Part shown: piece after piece, positions 11,071 to 21,988 of the stretch
Layout: each line of letters opens with the position of its first letter
Numbering within the stretch: position 1 is the first letter of the stretch
From: Glebionis coronaria
Lineage: Eukaryota; Streptophyta; Magnoliopsida; Asterales; Asteraceae
DNA: 64,000 nucleotides
Reading direction: 5' to 3'
Assembly: GCA_025667525.1 (NCBI GenBank)
Contig: CM046876.1
Span: 478,660,557-478,724,556 of the forward strand
Notes under the pieces: model-generated
The model's database searches: none
Told to the model about the DNA's origin: nothing
What the model saw: only the letters and a program-made list of their open reading frames with translations
Position numbers and translations under genes: made by a program

Positions 11071-11507
11071 AAGAAAAGGAAACCGAAAGTGGAGATTGAT
11101 GGATCAAAGTGATGAAACTTTTGATAGATTTGGACAGATTGGCTGAACAAAAAAAGACAAAATAAAAGATGACAAATTGAATGTAAACTGATAAAAAACT
11201 GATTAATTTAAAATTAATAAAAATCTGATAAAACTGAAACTGCTTATCCAGACATCAATTTGATAAAAATGATTATAAAAAGATGAGAAAAAAAATTATA
11301 GAAAGATTTTGAAATTTAAAATTTAAAAAAAATGATAAAAACTGATTGGACAAGTTAAATCATAAAAAAGATTGATTGGACAGATTTTTAGAAAAAAAAA
11401 AGAGATGAAAGATTTTCTAAAAAAAATTATAACAAGAAAATCAATAGAAAAAAAAAACATAATAGAAAATCAATAGAAAATCAACAGAAAATCCTAAGAT
11501 TTAACCA

Positions 11508-11523
11508 TGGCTCTGATACCAAT
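11508..11523 (-). promoter_or_regulatory. Primer binding site of the copia element, initiator Met tRNA type
   Basis: On the minus strand ATTGGTATCAGAGCCA follows the 5' LTR end directly; this is the standard Ty1-copia primer site and sets the element's orientation. Confidence 0.85.
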
Positions 11524-11837
11524 TGAAGGTCTACGTTTTCTTAGGATTTGTTAAACTATGGATTAGATCTATTGATTTAATGGTGGAGATGGGGAAGAAG
11601 GAGATGATGGTGTAGAGAGAGAAAGGAGAGAAAAGAAAAGTAGAGAGAGAAAAGGATTTTATTAAAATGAAAGTTATGAAATGAGAAGAACCACCCCTCC
11701 TAACATGCTAGGAGGGGTATATATAGCCCACCCTACATGTGGGCTATATGGACTATACTTGGATCACGAGCCTAATACATTAATATATCGTTGGAGCGAC
11801 CGATCCTTCATAAATACGTAAAAACGTATTTCCAACA
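11524..11837 (-). repeat. 5' LTR of the copia element
   Basis: 314-bp partner of 3444-3766, with a TATATATA box near 11719 on the minus strand. E1 sequence resumes at 11838. Confidence 0.88.
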
Positions 11838-12489
11838 TAAAGATTGGAGAAAAATGAAGAAGTCGTGGTCCAAGTATGAATCTCTCAAAATTTCAAGTGA
11901 AGAAACTCCATTATGAAGAGAAGACCATAATTTCATGAACGTCTCTCAAGGTTTGAAGTATGAAGTCGCTGCCAAATATCGGTCCGAGAAAGGTCTCAAA
12001 TCGCGAAGCAAGTTATGCCAAGATATGAACTTTATGAGGTCCCGAGAAGCAGTTTTAAAAGATTTTGTCCTTTAGCTAACTATTGATTAAATCGTTCACT
12101 TTATTTTCGGACTAAATAACTATCGAAATAAGTCAATAATGCATCCTCGTGATCATTCAAGACAACAATAAAATATAAGAGATACCCCTAGGAATAAGGG
12201 AGTCTAAGTGAATAATTGGCCCACATGAATTCGTGTTAGTTTACTAACTTATAATAACAATGATCTCGTTTTTAAGCTTGGTTTGGAGAAAGTGAAAACT
12301 TGAGGATGATTATTATTCATGACATTTCCAAAACCCAAGGTATGCTTTTTGATTTCTTTATTTTGAATGTTTATAGTTTTCTATCTCTTTAATAAAGGCC
12401 ACTATGGATTGATTATGATGAAAAGTGTAAACGTGCTTTGTAACTAATGCATTGCATGAGGACATTGCAATGGTCAAGTGTAGGGGATT
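11838..12489 (+). other. 3' non-coding region of E1, second part, ending in the polypurine tract
   Basis: Continuation of the region broken at 3443. No gene is supported. CAAGTGTAGGGGATT at 12475-12489 directly precedes the LTR and is taken as the polypurine tract. Confidence 0.75.
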
Positions 12490-12954
12490 TGATAGGTGTG
12501 TAAACACCCATCCTTTTTACCACTTAATTACAATAATAACCGAGCCAAAACGTGTATTTTATGTCTTTTATGTCGGAATTATGCGTGGTTTGTGTTTTTG
12601 TTGTGATTTAGGACGAAAAGGTGAAAAGTGGAGAAAACACGGGCATTTACGGGCTTTTATTGAAGAAAAAGATGAAAGACGAAGTCAAGAAGTCAAGAGT
12701 GCAAAAATAACGGAAGTCCAAGACCAATTCTGAAGATTTATCGAAGAAAAAGTCAAAAGACGGAAGTTTACTAAAGCCGAAGAACTCGAGTCTTGTTTAT
12801 TGAAGAATTAAAAGACGAGTTCGAAGAAATCCCAAGACAAAGTCCAAGTATTAAGAAGATTTAAGAAGATTAAAGAAGCTTAAGGACTTGATCATGCAAT
12901 TAAGAAGAAAGGAAGGAGGGGAGGAAGCTTCCTCTAACCATCTCCCTAATCCCC

Positions 12955-12962
12955 TATAAATA
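12955..12962 (+). promoter_or_regulatory. Probable TATA box of L2
   Basis: TATAAATA follows a CCTAATCCCC stretch about 465 bp into the LTR. L4-L7 have TATATATA at the equivalent place (20630, 22443, 27710 and 31430). Confidence 0.65.
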
Positions 12963-13454
12963 GCCTTCATATTCATTTCATTAGTTTTTGTTGGCTAGAG
13001 TGACACTAGTTCTTCCACCTTTTAATTACTTGCACATTTACTTTACATGTCAATTTAAATACTTGTCTTGCACTTTTAATACCTTTAATTTCCAAGTAAG
13101 TGTTCTTTAATTTTCTTGTTTTAATCTCTCATTCTTCCTTTCTTTCTATGCTTTAATCTTTGTTTACATGCTTATTGTCTTGCTTATTTGATTAAAGATT
13201 GTGTTTTTTTGCTTTTGATTGCTTTGGATCATTGATTTTTATAGCTTATTTGTGTTTATTTTAAGTTTCTTAAGTTTTTATAAAAGTTATTTTTATATAA
13301 AGTTTGTTTTTCGTAAACCTTTTTCTTTTCTTGTTTCAAAAGTCTTTAAATTTCAGTTTATTAGCTTTTTCTTATACGGTTTTCATTAGGATTTTAGGTG
13401 TGTGCTTATTTGTTTATAGCTTATTAGTTCTAGCTTATTTCGTGTTTTTTCCTC

Positions 13455-13895
13455 CGTATTCCGATCATAGTGATCGGAAAAGGGTTTCACATTCCGACCA
13501 GCACTCCATTGCTTGGTCGGAAAAGGGCTTTGGTATTCCGATTAGGGTATTTTTGGGTATTCCGATTAGGAGTTGTGACAGCATTCCGATTGGGAGTCCA
13601 GTCCTCATTCCGATCGAGGTGTTCGTTTGGTTATTCCGATTAGGATAGGTGACAATATTCCGATTAGGGGTTCCGATCAGCATTCCGACCAGGGTCCATT
13701 TCTTATTCCGATCAGATTGACATTCCGATCAGGAAGGTAAGGTTATTCCGATCTGAGTCCACTCCACATTCCGATCAGTGGTTGTTTTTGGTTATTCCGA
13801 TAGGTCAGGTGGTGACAGCATTCCGATCTGGTGTTTCCGACAACATTCCGATCAGGTGGTAAGTGCATTCTGATCGGAATTTATTCCGATTGGGT
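13455..13895 (+). repeat. Array of about 20 ATTCCGAT motifs in L2
   Basis: ATTCCGATC, ATTCCGATT and close variants occur every 15-35 bp, several next to the reverse form GATCGGAA. The same array is in L3, L4, L5, L6 and L7, and in diverged form in the complete Athila element (52600-52960). Confidence 0.85.
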
Positions 13896-14281
13896 ATTAT
13901 TTTCTATTTTGTCTTGTTTAATATTTAAGTTTACGCTTTAATACTTTGTCAAATTTTAATTCTCGTCACGCTTTAATTTCAAGTCATTTAATTATTTTAC
14001 TTTTCAAAGTTTTAAATATTGCACCCTTTCTTTTAATTAGACTTAGATTTATTTTAACGCCATTTTATTTTATTTTAAAGCCTTTTTACTTTTAAGTCAT
14101 TTACTTTTACGTCTTTGCACATTTTAATTTTCTACAACGACACAAACTTTTGTTTCACCAAAAACAGCTGAGTCGTACTTTGAACCGGGAATCAATTCGT
14201 TAAGATACCGAGAACACGAACTTTAACTTTAATTTTTATACGGGGTGTCAAAAGCCTTGTATCAAATGAAAAATGATTGAA

Positions 14282-14299
14282 TCCCCGGCAGCGGCGCCA
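14282..14299 (-). promoter_or_regulatory. Primer binding site belonging to the inverted LTR L3
   Basis: On the minus strand TGGCGCCGCTGCCGGGGA matches the tRNA-Asp complement over 18 bases with one mismatch, better than in E1, E3 or the complete element. Only about 17 bp separate it from the end of L2. Confidence 0.8.
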
Positions 14300-14301
14300 T
14301 T

Positions 14302-15540
14302 TGATACACGGGTTTTGACACCCCGTATAAAAATTAAAGTTCGTGTTCTCGGTATCTTAACGAATTGATTTCTGGTTCAAAGTACGACTCAGTTGATTTT
14401 GGTGAAACAAATATTTTTGGTTGTTTTTAATTAAAATGTGCAAAACAATTAAAGTAAATGACTTTAAAGTAAATGGCGTTAAAATAAATCTAAGTCTAAT
14501 TAAAAGTAAAGGATGCAATATTAAAAACTTTGAAAAGTAAATAACTAAATGACGGGAATTTAAAAGCGAGACGAGAATTAAAATTAGACAAAGTATTAAA
14601 ATGAGAACTTAAAAATTAAACAAGACAAAGTATGAAAACAACCCTACCATCGGAATATATTCCGATCAGATGATGATCGGAATGTACACAAACCTCCCTA
14701 TCGGAATGTTGATCGGAACCCCAAGATCGGAAAGCTGTCACCTACCTCTGATCGGAATAACCAAAAACACCCTGATCGGAATGTGGACTTACCTTCCTGA
14801 TCGGAATAATGATCTCGTCGGAATAAGAAATGGAACCTGGTCGGAATGCTGATCAGAACCCCTAATCGGAATATTGTCACCTATCCTAATCGGAATAACC
14901 AAACGAACACCTCGATCGGAATGAGGAATGGACTCCCAATCGGAATGCTGTCACAACTCCTAATCGGAATACCCAAAAATCACCCTAAACGGAATACCAA
15001 AGCCCTTTTCCGACCAAGCAATGGAGTGCTGGTCAGAATGTGAAACCCTTTTCCGATCAGTCAGACCGGAATACAGTAAAAGGAACCGAAAATAAGCTAA
15101 ACAATTAAGCTATAACTCAAATAAGCACACACCTAAAATCCTAAGCAAACACGTATAAGAAAAAGCTAATAAGCTGAAATTTAAAGACTTTTAAAACACG
15201 AAAAGAAAAAGCTTTACGAAAAACAAACTTTTATATAAAAATAACTTTTATAGAACTTAAGAAACTTGAAAATAAACACAAATAAGCTATAAAAATCAAT
15301 GATCCAAAACAATCAAAAGCATAAAAACACAATCTTTAATCAAATAAGCAAGACAATAAGCATGTAAACAAAGATTAAAGCATAGAAAGAAAGGAAGAAT
15401 GAGAGATTAAAACAAGAAATAAAGAACACTTACTTGGAAATTAAAGGTATTAAAAGTGCAAGACAAGTATTTAAATTGACATGTAAAGTAAATGTGCAAG
15501 TAATTAAAAGGTGGAAGAACTAGTGTCACTCTAGCCAACT
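14302..15540 (-). repeat. Partial inverted LTR (L3)
   Basis: Reverse-complement of the Athila-like LTR from its TATCA end (at 14302) back to the ...GTTGGCTAGAGTGACACTAG region. The first 0.5 kb of the LTR, including the TATA box, is missing. The motif array is present as ATCGGAAT. The break at about 15540 joins directly to a gag fragment, and a TAAAGTAAATGTGCAA stretch occurs on both sides (about 15485 and 15541). Confidence 0.8.
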
Positions 15541-15556
15541 TAAAGTAAATGTGCAA

Positions 15557-15938
15557 CATGCTTCCAGTCACATTGATTGATACTTTCTACAACGGTTTGA
15601 CTTTTCGAGATCGTGATACGATTAATGCAGCCGTCGGTGGCACATTTATGAAAAGGAGACCCGAGGAGTGTAGAGAGCTTGTTGAGAACATGACTACTCA
15701 TCATAAAAATTAGGATTTCTCCGCTTCTTCAAGGAACAACCCGAGAGTCAATGTTACTTCCACTTCAGCAAACCCTGATATGACCGAACTCACCCGCATG
15801 ATGACTGAAATTAGCAAAAGTATCACGCTTCTCGCTTCAAACCAACAACAACAACAAGTTAAAGCACCTTCTTGTGAAACATGCGGCGGTCCTCACTCAT
15901 ACACCGATTGTCCTTCTACATAAGGAAATCCGGAAAAT
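15557..15938 (+). pseudogene. Truncated gag fragment of E2
   Basis: In the same frame as the following ORF, this encodes the end of an Athila-type gag core (DTFYNGL...) and a knuckle of pattern CX2CX3HX4C (C-E-T-C-G-G-P-H...C near 15875-15913). The first two thirds of gag are missing at the junction with L3. In-frame stops lie near 15711 (TAG) and 15921 (TAA). Confidence 0.7.
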
Positions 15939-17618
15939 GTGTATGCAGCTTATGGTAATTATTCACCGGAAAATTACCAAGCTCGACCACAAGGGGATAG
16001 AAATTTGCTGAGTTACCGGTCAAACAACTACCTTTCACCCGGTTTTTCTCCTCAAAACCAAAACCCCGCCAACAACTACAATAGAAGCAACCAAATCCCA
16101 CCAAGAGCTTCTAATCCTTATCACCCACCCGCTCAACAAACCCCACCCATTAACCCCGATGTTGAAGCCATAATGAGAACCCAAGGTGAGCAAATCAAGA
16201 ATCTACAGAGCCAAATTAACAATCTTAAAGGAAATATTACCAAGCAAGGAAATGAGATAAGATCCGAGCTTCGAGATAATATTCAATCCTCCTTCAGCAA
16301 TCAAACCAATGATTTGAAGAATATGCTTGCTAGTTTCTTGCCCGCCGCTCAACCCTCTTCTTCGAGTTCTCTAGCTTCAAACACCGTCACCAATCCGCGA
16401 GCAAATGTGAGTGCTATTACTACCCGTAGTGGAGTCACCATAGTAGGACCACCAATCTCACCCCCATCATCTACACCTCCTCCACCACCATTTATCCCTA
16501 CTCCTCCTACACCTAGTATTAGTGCACCATTACCGTCTTCGCCTCGTCATGACGATGTACCTAGGAAGGACCCTTCAACATCTCAACCTTTACCTACACC
16601 TTCACCTTCACCACCCAAACCCAATATCCCATATCCTTCTCGCTTAGGCAAAACCAACGAGCTAACCAAGAATGACTGTCAAGTGTCGAGCTATATGAAG
16701 ATGCTCTCTCAAGTGAACATCAACATTAGCCTTGTTGAAGCACTTGTCCACATGCCGAAATTTGTCAAAGTATTCAAGGAATTGCTTAGCAAGAAGGAGA
16801 AGCTTATTGAGCTCGCCAACACACGCTTAAATGTAAACTGCTCTGCAGTTATTCTTAAAGAACTTCCGGAAAAGCTTGGAGATCCCGGTCGTTTCGTGTT
16901 GCCGTGCATTTTCAACAAAACCGAAGAATTTACTGCCCTTGCTGATCTCGGGGCCAGTATTAATTTGATGCCATTGAGTGTTTGGAAAACACTATCATTA
17001 CCCGACCTCACTCCAACGAAGATGACTCTCGAACTTGCAAATCACACTCTCGCTTACCCCGTTGGTATTGCCGAAGACGTGTTCATTAAAGTTGGCACAT
17101 TTACATTCCCGGTCGACTTTGTCGTTGTTGATTATGAAATGGACCCTCGTATTCCTTTAATACTTGGTCGGCCATTCTTAAGAACCGGACGAGCTCTAGT
17201 TGATGTTGCCGAAGGTGAGTTAATCTTAAGAGTCGGGAATGATTCACAAGTTTTTAAAATAGGGAAGCTTACAAACAAATCCTTTGGACGAGCATCTGTG
17301 AATATGATTAATGTGCTTGATGATTTTGTCGTCTACAACAATCCTCTATTCGACTCTTGCATTGATAATCCACTTTTTGAAGATGATGTGGATGATTCTC
17401 TATCCAATTTGGAACCTTCTCCCATTTATGATTCTCCACCGATCTTTGATGCTTATGATGATGAGTCTAGCTCAGATTCGGATGATTACGATGATTGTAC
17501 TTCCGAGTATCCCGATCTGCCCACATATGATGATTTTGATGAGTCCGATACTCTTTCGAGTGATTCTTCACATGATGAAGATCCTCCGCCATCACTCGAT
17601 CCTACTTTGGACGATTAG
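15939..17618 (+). CDS. gag C-terminus, aspartic protease and acidic tail of E2 (no RT)
   Basis: 559 aa from the first in-frame ATG after an upstream stop; the ATG is probably internal to the old gag. Residues 1-65 are Gln/Asn/Pro-rich, 85-135 helical, 150-235 Pro/Ser-rich, and 290-445 a retropepsin domain with D336-LGAS (DLGA in place of D-T/S-G-A, also seen in the complete element) and a late I-L-G-R-P-F motif. Residues 460-559 are strongly acidic with NPLFD and NPLFE. The gag-protease part matches residues about 340-820 of the complete Athila polyprotein, but no reverse transcriptase follows. The acidic tail instead resembles that of E1 and E3. A protease-bearing, pol-less derivative is the best reading. 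Confidence 0.7.
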   Translation: MYAAYGNYSPENYQARPQGDRNLLSYRSNNYLSPGFSPQNQNPANNYNRSNQIPPRASNPYHPPAQQTPPINPDVEAIMRTQGEQIKNLQSQINNLKGNITKQGNEIRSELRDNIQSSFSNQTNDLKNMLASFLPAAQPSSSSSLASNTVTNPRANVSAITTRSGVTIVGPPISPPSSTPPPPPFIPTPPTPSISAPLPSSPRHDDVPRKDPSTSQPLPTPSPSPPKPNIPYPSRLGKTNELTKNDCQVSSYMKMLSQVNINISLVEALVHMPKFVKVFKELLSKKEKLIELANTRLNVNCSAVILKELPEKLGDPGRFVLPCIFNKTEEFTALADLGASINLMPLSVWKTLSLPDLTPTKMTLELANHTLAYPVGIAEDVFIKVGTFTFPVDFVVVDYEMDPRIPLILGRPFLRTGRALVDVAEGELILRVGNDSQVFKIGKLTNKSFGRASVNMINVLDDFVVYNNPLFDSCIDNPLFEDDVDDSLSNLEPSPIYDSPPIFDAYDDESSSDSDDYDDCTSEYPDLPTYDDFDESDTLSSDSSHDEDPPPSLDPTLDD

Positions 17619-18140
17619 TCATTTGAGGAAGACTTCTCTACGTTTCTCAACACTTACTTCCCTCATGAGAGTGATGCACCTCCTTTAGATTTTAAAGATT
17701 ATCGTCTTGATCCTACTTTGGATTTGAAGAACATTCTTTCTAAGGAGAAGAAACCGGTCGACACCAATATCCGCAGCACATATGATTTAACACCTCTTTG
17801 TCCCCCTTTTGAGGACGAGGTTGTGCTTCTTCGCGGATCTTCTTCACATTCTGCTGAGCCTGAGTGCTATTTTCCCCTAAAGGAAAAGGTGTTCGACCCC
17901 GGTATCGATATTATGCAGCCATCTCAGTATCCACCTGATGAAATAAAAGGAAAACTCTTTGGAAATTTTGAAGACATGCTTGCACCTCACCATACTTGCT
18001 CCCACCATACTCCATCGTTGCTTAAGGGAACCTTGCCTCTTCTTCTTTGGCTTGCCTTGTTCGCCTTAAATTTGTGCTATTTGATGGACGAAAACTATGT
18101 CTTTGATCCCGGTGGATATGTTTCATGCTTCTTCCTATGA
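17619..18140 (+). pseudogene. Continuation of the E2 acidic tail beyond a stop codon
   Basis: The frame of the preceding ORF stays open after the TAG at 17616-17618 to a stop at 18138-18140. It includes KEKVFDPG and NYVFDPGG, matching FDPG motifs near the C-terminus of the E1/E3 protein, and a short hydrophobic stretch (about 18030-18085). The tail was probably once continuous. Confidence 0.6.
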
Positions 18141-20165
18141 TGATCAAGGTCGAGTCAGACTCACGACTCGGTTAACAAAAATCAAGCGCTTCTTGGGAGG
18201 CAACCCATGCATCTATCTTTTAGCTTTCTTTATCCTAAGTGTAGGGGAGACCCGTTGGTTTTCTATTTCCTCTCCTCTCTTAATCAGGGATTCGAGCTCA
18301 ATGATCCACTCTTGATGATTCTTGACGACCCGTGATTTCGTGTTCCCTTCTTCCCGGTTCTATCCTAAACTCTTTTCGATTCACTATTTTATATTTCTCA
18401 ATATTAAAATAGGAATCTCTTTAGTTGTCTTTTCCTTAGCGAGATTTAAACAACGTGCACAATGTCCTAAGTGTAGGGGAGTTTACTCCCACATGCTTCA
18501 ACATTGAGGACAATGTTTATCTTAAGTGTAGGGGGACTTCTATCGAAGTTAAGTGGCTCTTTTCCTTGTAATCGTCCTCATTTTAACCGGAAAATCAATT
18601 TTTCGACATTTTTCAAAATTTTTGATCTATTTTGGCCTATTAGTTTTTCCTTTTGTATAGTTATTTTCTTTCTTTATTAGAATAAATGTTTAATAAAGTG
18701 GTTTTAGTTTTCAAATGTTGTGAATCTTTTGACTCAACCCGAGTTTACTTATCTAAGTTACTCTAGCTAGTATCCTTAACGTGTTTAAGTCAAGTTTTGC
18801 TAGGCTTTTTTATAGGGAGCAATAAAACGCGAAAGTCTTAACTCTCACGGGTTAAGAACAAGAACATTTCACAAGTTCCTATAATTGATCCTAGAGAGTC
18901 GGTTATCAAGGGAACTTTAAAATGCGATTTCTAAACTTGAAAAAGTCTAAGAATTTGCAAGATCCTATAGGCGACTCGAAAACACAAAACTTTGATTTAA
19001 TAGGCTAAGCATCCACGAGTCTCATTACTTGAGATTTTAAACTGTGGAGAACGAGAGATGATAGAGTCAATTATAAGTTCGGTATTCTTTCGTGAATTTA
19101 TGTGAGTTAATTATGAGCCTATTCTCCCATCGCTTGCTAATAAATTTATCTGCAATAAATAAGGTTGTACGATTTGAAAAGTTACTTAGCTTCTAGCCCA
19201 AGATCGTTTAAAGGTTGCTCGGTATGGATTAGAGTTCATAACCAAGGCATAACTTATTGAAGCGGGATGCGAAGATTGGCGAGTCCAAAAAGGTCCTAAC
19301 AAGACATGAGGGCTATATTTTGTTGCTAAAGATCCCAAGTGATGTGAAGAATCATTTATCAAAAATCAATATGAAGGATCGAGACACACGACGAAAAGCA
19401 AAAACTCCCCCAAAGTCATGGAGAAGTGTATCCGAAAAGACCCTAGCAAGGTATGAGGATAAATAGATCCAAGTCAAAAAGGAGGCGGGTCGTTGTATAT
19501 AAAAGTCCAAAATAAAGATTGGAGAAAAATGAAGAAGTCATGGTCCAAGTATGAATCTCTCAAAACTTCAAATGAAGAAATTCCTATTATGAAGTAAAGA
19601 CCATAATTTCATGAACGTCTCTCAAGGTTTGAAGTATGAAGTCGCTGCCAAATATCGGTCCGAGAAAGGTCTCAAATCGCGAAGCGAGATATGCCAAGAT
19701 ATAAACTTTATGAGATCCCGAGAAGCAGTTTTAAAATATTTTGTCCTTTAGCTAACTATTGATTAAATAGTTCACCTTATTTTCGGCCTAAATAACTATC
19801 GAAATAAGTCAAACAATGTATCCTCGTGATCATTTGAGACAATAATAAAATATAAGAAATACACCTAGGAATGAGGGAGTCTAAGTGAGTAATTGGCCCA
19901 CATGAGTTCGTGTTAGTTTACTAACTTATAATAACAATGATCTCGTTTTTAAGCTTGGTTTGGAGAAAGTGAAAATTTGAGGATGATGATTATTCATGAC
20001 ATTTCCAAAACCCAAGGTATGCTTTTGATTTCTTTACTTTGAAAGTTTATAGTTTTCTATCTCTTTAATAAAGGCCACTATGGATTGATTATGATGAAAA
20101 GTGTAAACGTGCTTTGTAACTAATGCATTGCATGAGGACATTACAATGGTCAAGTGTAGGGGATT
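18141..20165 (+). other. 3' non-coding region of E2, uninterrupted
   Basis: Homologous to the E1 3' region and showing the site where the copia element landed in E1 (here intact near 19505-19530). It keeps the post-stop hairpin (about 18152-18172), purine motifs near 18240, 18470 and 18525, the CAACATTG/CAATGTTT-type hairpin (about 18498-18518) and a terminal polypurine tract at 20151-20165. Confidence 0.75.
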
Positions 20166-21899
20166 TGATAGGTGTGTAAACACCCATCCTTTTTACCACT
20201 TAATTACAATAATAACCGAGCCAAAACGTGTATTTTATGTCTTTTATGTCAAAATTATGCGTGGTTTGTGTTTTTGTTGTGATTTAGGACGAAACTGGGA
20301 AAAGTGGAGAAAACACGGGCATTCACGGGCTTTTATTGAAGAAAAAGATGAAAGACGAAGTCAAGAAGTCAAGAGTGCAAAAAGAACGGAAGTCCAAGAC
20401 CAATTCTGAAGATTTATCGAAGAAAAAGTCAAAAGACGGAAGTTTACTTAAAGCCGAAGAACTCGAGTCTTATTTATTGAAGAATTAAAAGACGAGTTTA
20501 AAGAAATCCCGAGCCATAAGTCATTAAAGTCCAAGATTAACAAAAGATTAAGAAGGGAAGGACTTAATGGTGCAATTAAGAAGAAATGAAGGGGGGGAGG
20601 AAGCTTCCTAATCCTCCCCTATATATAGTCATTAGGATAATCATTTTTAGTCTTGTTGGCTAGAGTGACACTAGTTCTTCCATCTTTATTTACTTGCACA
20701 TTTACTTTATTGCACTTTAATTACCTTGTCTTGCACCTTAATTTTCCAAGTAAGTTACTTTTATTTTAATTGCACCTTTACTTTTCTTGTTTAAATCTCT
20801 CATTCTACCTTTCTTTCTTTGCTTGATCTTTATGTTTATGTGTTTATTATCTTGCTTATTTGATTAAAGATTCTGTTTTTATGCTTTTGATTGCTTTGGA
20901 TCATTGATTTTTATAGCTTATTTGTGTTTATTTTAAGTTTCTTAAGTTTTTATAAAAGTTATTTTTATATAAAATTTGTTTTCGTAAACCTTTTTCTTTT
21001 CGTGTTTTAAAAGTCTTTAAATTTCAGCTTATTAGCTTTTTCTTATACGTGTTTGCTTAGGATTTTAGGTGTGTGCTTATTTGAGTTATAGATTATTTTG
21101 TGTGCTTTTTACTGTATTCCGATCTGTTCAATCGGAAAAGGGTTATTCATTCCGATCATAGTGATCGGATAAGGGTTTTGACATTCCGATTGAAAGGTTT
21201 GTGACATTCGATCAGGTAAGTTGGTATTCCGATCAGGGACTTTTGTTTGGTTATTCCGATCTGAAAAGGTGACAGCATTCTGATTTGAGTTCCAACAACA
21301 TTCCGACGAGGAGGATTTCGATAGCCCCTTATTCCCACATTCCGATTGGCGTATTCCGATCAAGGTGAGTTTGGTATTCCGATCAGAGGTAGGTGACAGC
21401 TTTCCGATTGGCAATTTCGATCATCATTCCGATATGAGGTTTGTGCTTGGTTATTCCGATCAGAAAAAGGTGACAGCATTCCGATTGGGTTTTCCGATAA
21501 ACATTCGACCAGAAGGGTAAGTGTATTCCGATTGGGTATTGTTTTTCTATTTTGTCTTGTTTGAATTTTTAACTTCTCATTTTTATATTTTGTAAAATTT
21601 TAATTTTCGTCACGCTTTAATTTTAAGTCACTTAATTTCTCGTTATTTACTTTTCAAAGTTCTAAATTTTGCACCCTTTCTTTTAATTAGACTTAGATTT
21701 ATTTTAACGCTTTTTAAATTAACGCAGTTTATTTTAACGTCAGTTACTTTTACATCTTTGCACTTTTATTTTTAATATACTACAACGACACACTTTTGTT
21801 TCACCAAAGAACGACTGAGTCACACATAGAACCTAGATCAATTCGTTTAGACCAACACAACGAACTTTAATTTTTTTACCTGGACAAAAGCCCTTGTAA
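20166..21899 (+). repeat. 3' LTR of E2 (L4), decayed end
   Basis: It starts TGATAGGTGTG after the polypurine tract, with a TATA box at 20630-20637 and the ATTCCGAT array at about 21115-21530. The final bases no longer read TATCA; similarity fades at CCCTTGTA near 21899. It belongs to a slightly different subtype, closer to L7. Confidence 0.8.
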
Positions 21900-21988
21900 T
21901 TACTTTTGTTTAATTTACTTTAATTTACTTTAAAGGTAATTAATTTTTTTAGTGTCACTCTAGCCGATATTAAAGGTAATTACTGATT
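21900..21988. other. Filler between L4 and L5
   Basis: About 90 bp with AGTGTCACTCTAGCC (the reverse of an LTR segment) and two copies of TAAAGGTAATTA. It looks like scrambled LTR pieces, as found at repaired breaks. Confidence 0.5.

Larger units (their letters stand above)
3444..11837 (-). mobile_element. Ty1-copia element lacking pol (SIRE-like gag remnant), minus strand
   Basis: Direct repeats of 323 and 314 bp bound the element. Read on the minus strand the LTRs run TGTTGG/TGTAGG...CTTCA. Inside the right LTR is a primer site complementary to initiator Met tRNA (11508-11523), and inside the left LTR a polypurine tract, so the 5' LTR is on the right. A gag-like gene remnant lies at 7306-9513. 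No protease, integrase or reverse transcriptase is detectable; 3780-7305 holds repeats instead. It interrupts the E1 3' region. Confidence 0.85.
1..14264 (+). mobile_element. E1: non-autonomous Athila-like LTR retrotransposon, interrupted by a copia insertion
   Basis: The element runs from a 5' LTR cut by the window edge (to 321), through a tRNA-Asp type primer site, a cysteine-rich/acidic protein gene (562-2022) and a long non-coding 3' region, to a polypurine tract and a full 3' LTR (12490-14264). No gag, protease, reverse transcriptase or integrase domain is present. The 3' region is split at 3443/11838 by a copia element on the other strand; the E2, E3 and E4 copies of the same region are uninterrupted there. 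LTR ends are TGATAG...TATCA. It resembles E3 along its whole length. Mobilisation by a gag-pol-encoding relative is inferred. Confidence 0.85.
12490..14264 (+). repeat. 3' LTR of E1 (L2), complete, 1775 bp
   Basis: It starts TGATAGGTGTG and ends CCTTGTATCA, matching L5 and L6. A TATA box lies at 12955-12962. The second half holds the ATTCCGAT motif array (about 13455-13895), then a T-rich stretch shared with L1. Confidence 0.9.

Noticed and set aside
12452..12733. 93-codon frame repeated at 20128, 27208 and 30938
   Set aside because: It starts at TTG and spans the polypurine tract and LTR start, so it cannot be a normal element protein; similarity is due to LTR repetition.
13304..13683. Overlapping frames on both strands within the LTR motif arrays (also near 22975, 28232 and 32024)
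   Set aside because: These are translations of the ATTCCGAT repeats, Ile/Pro/Ser-rich on both strands with no domain.
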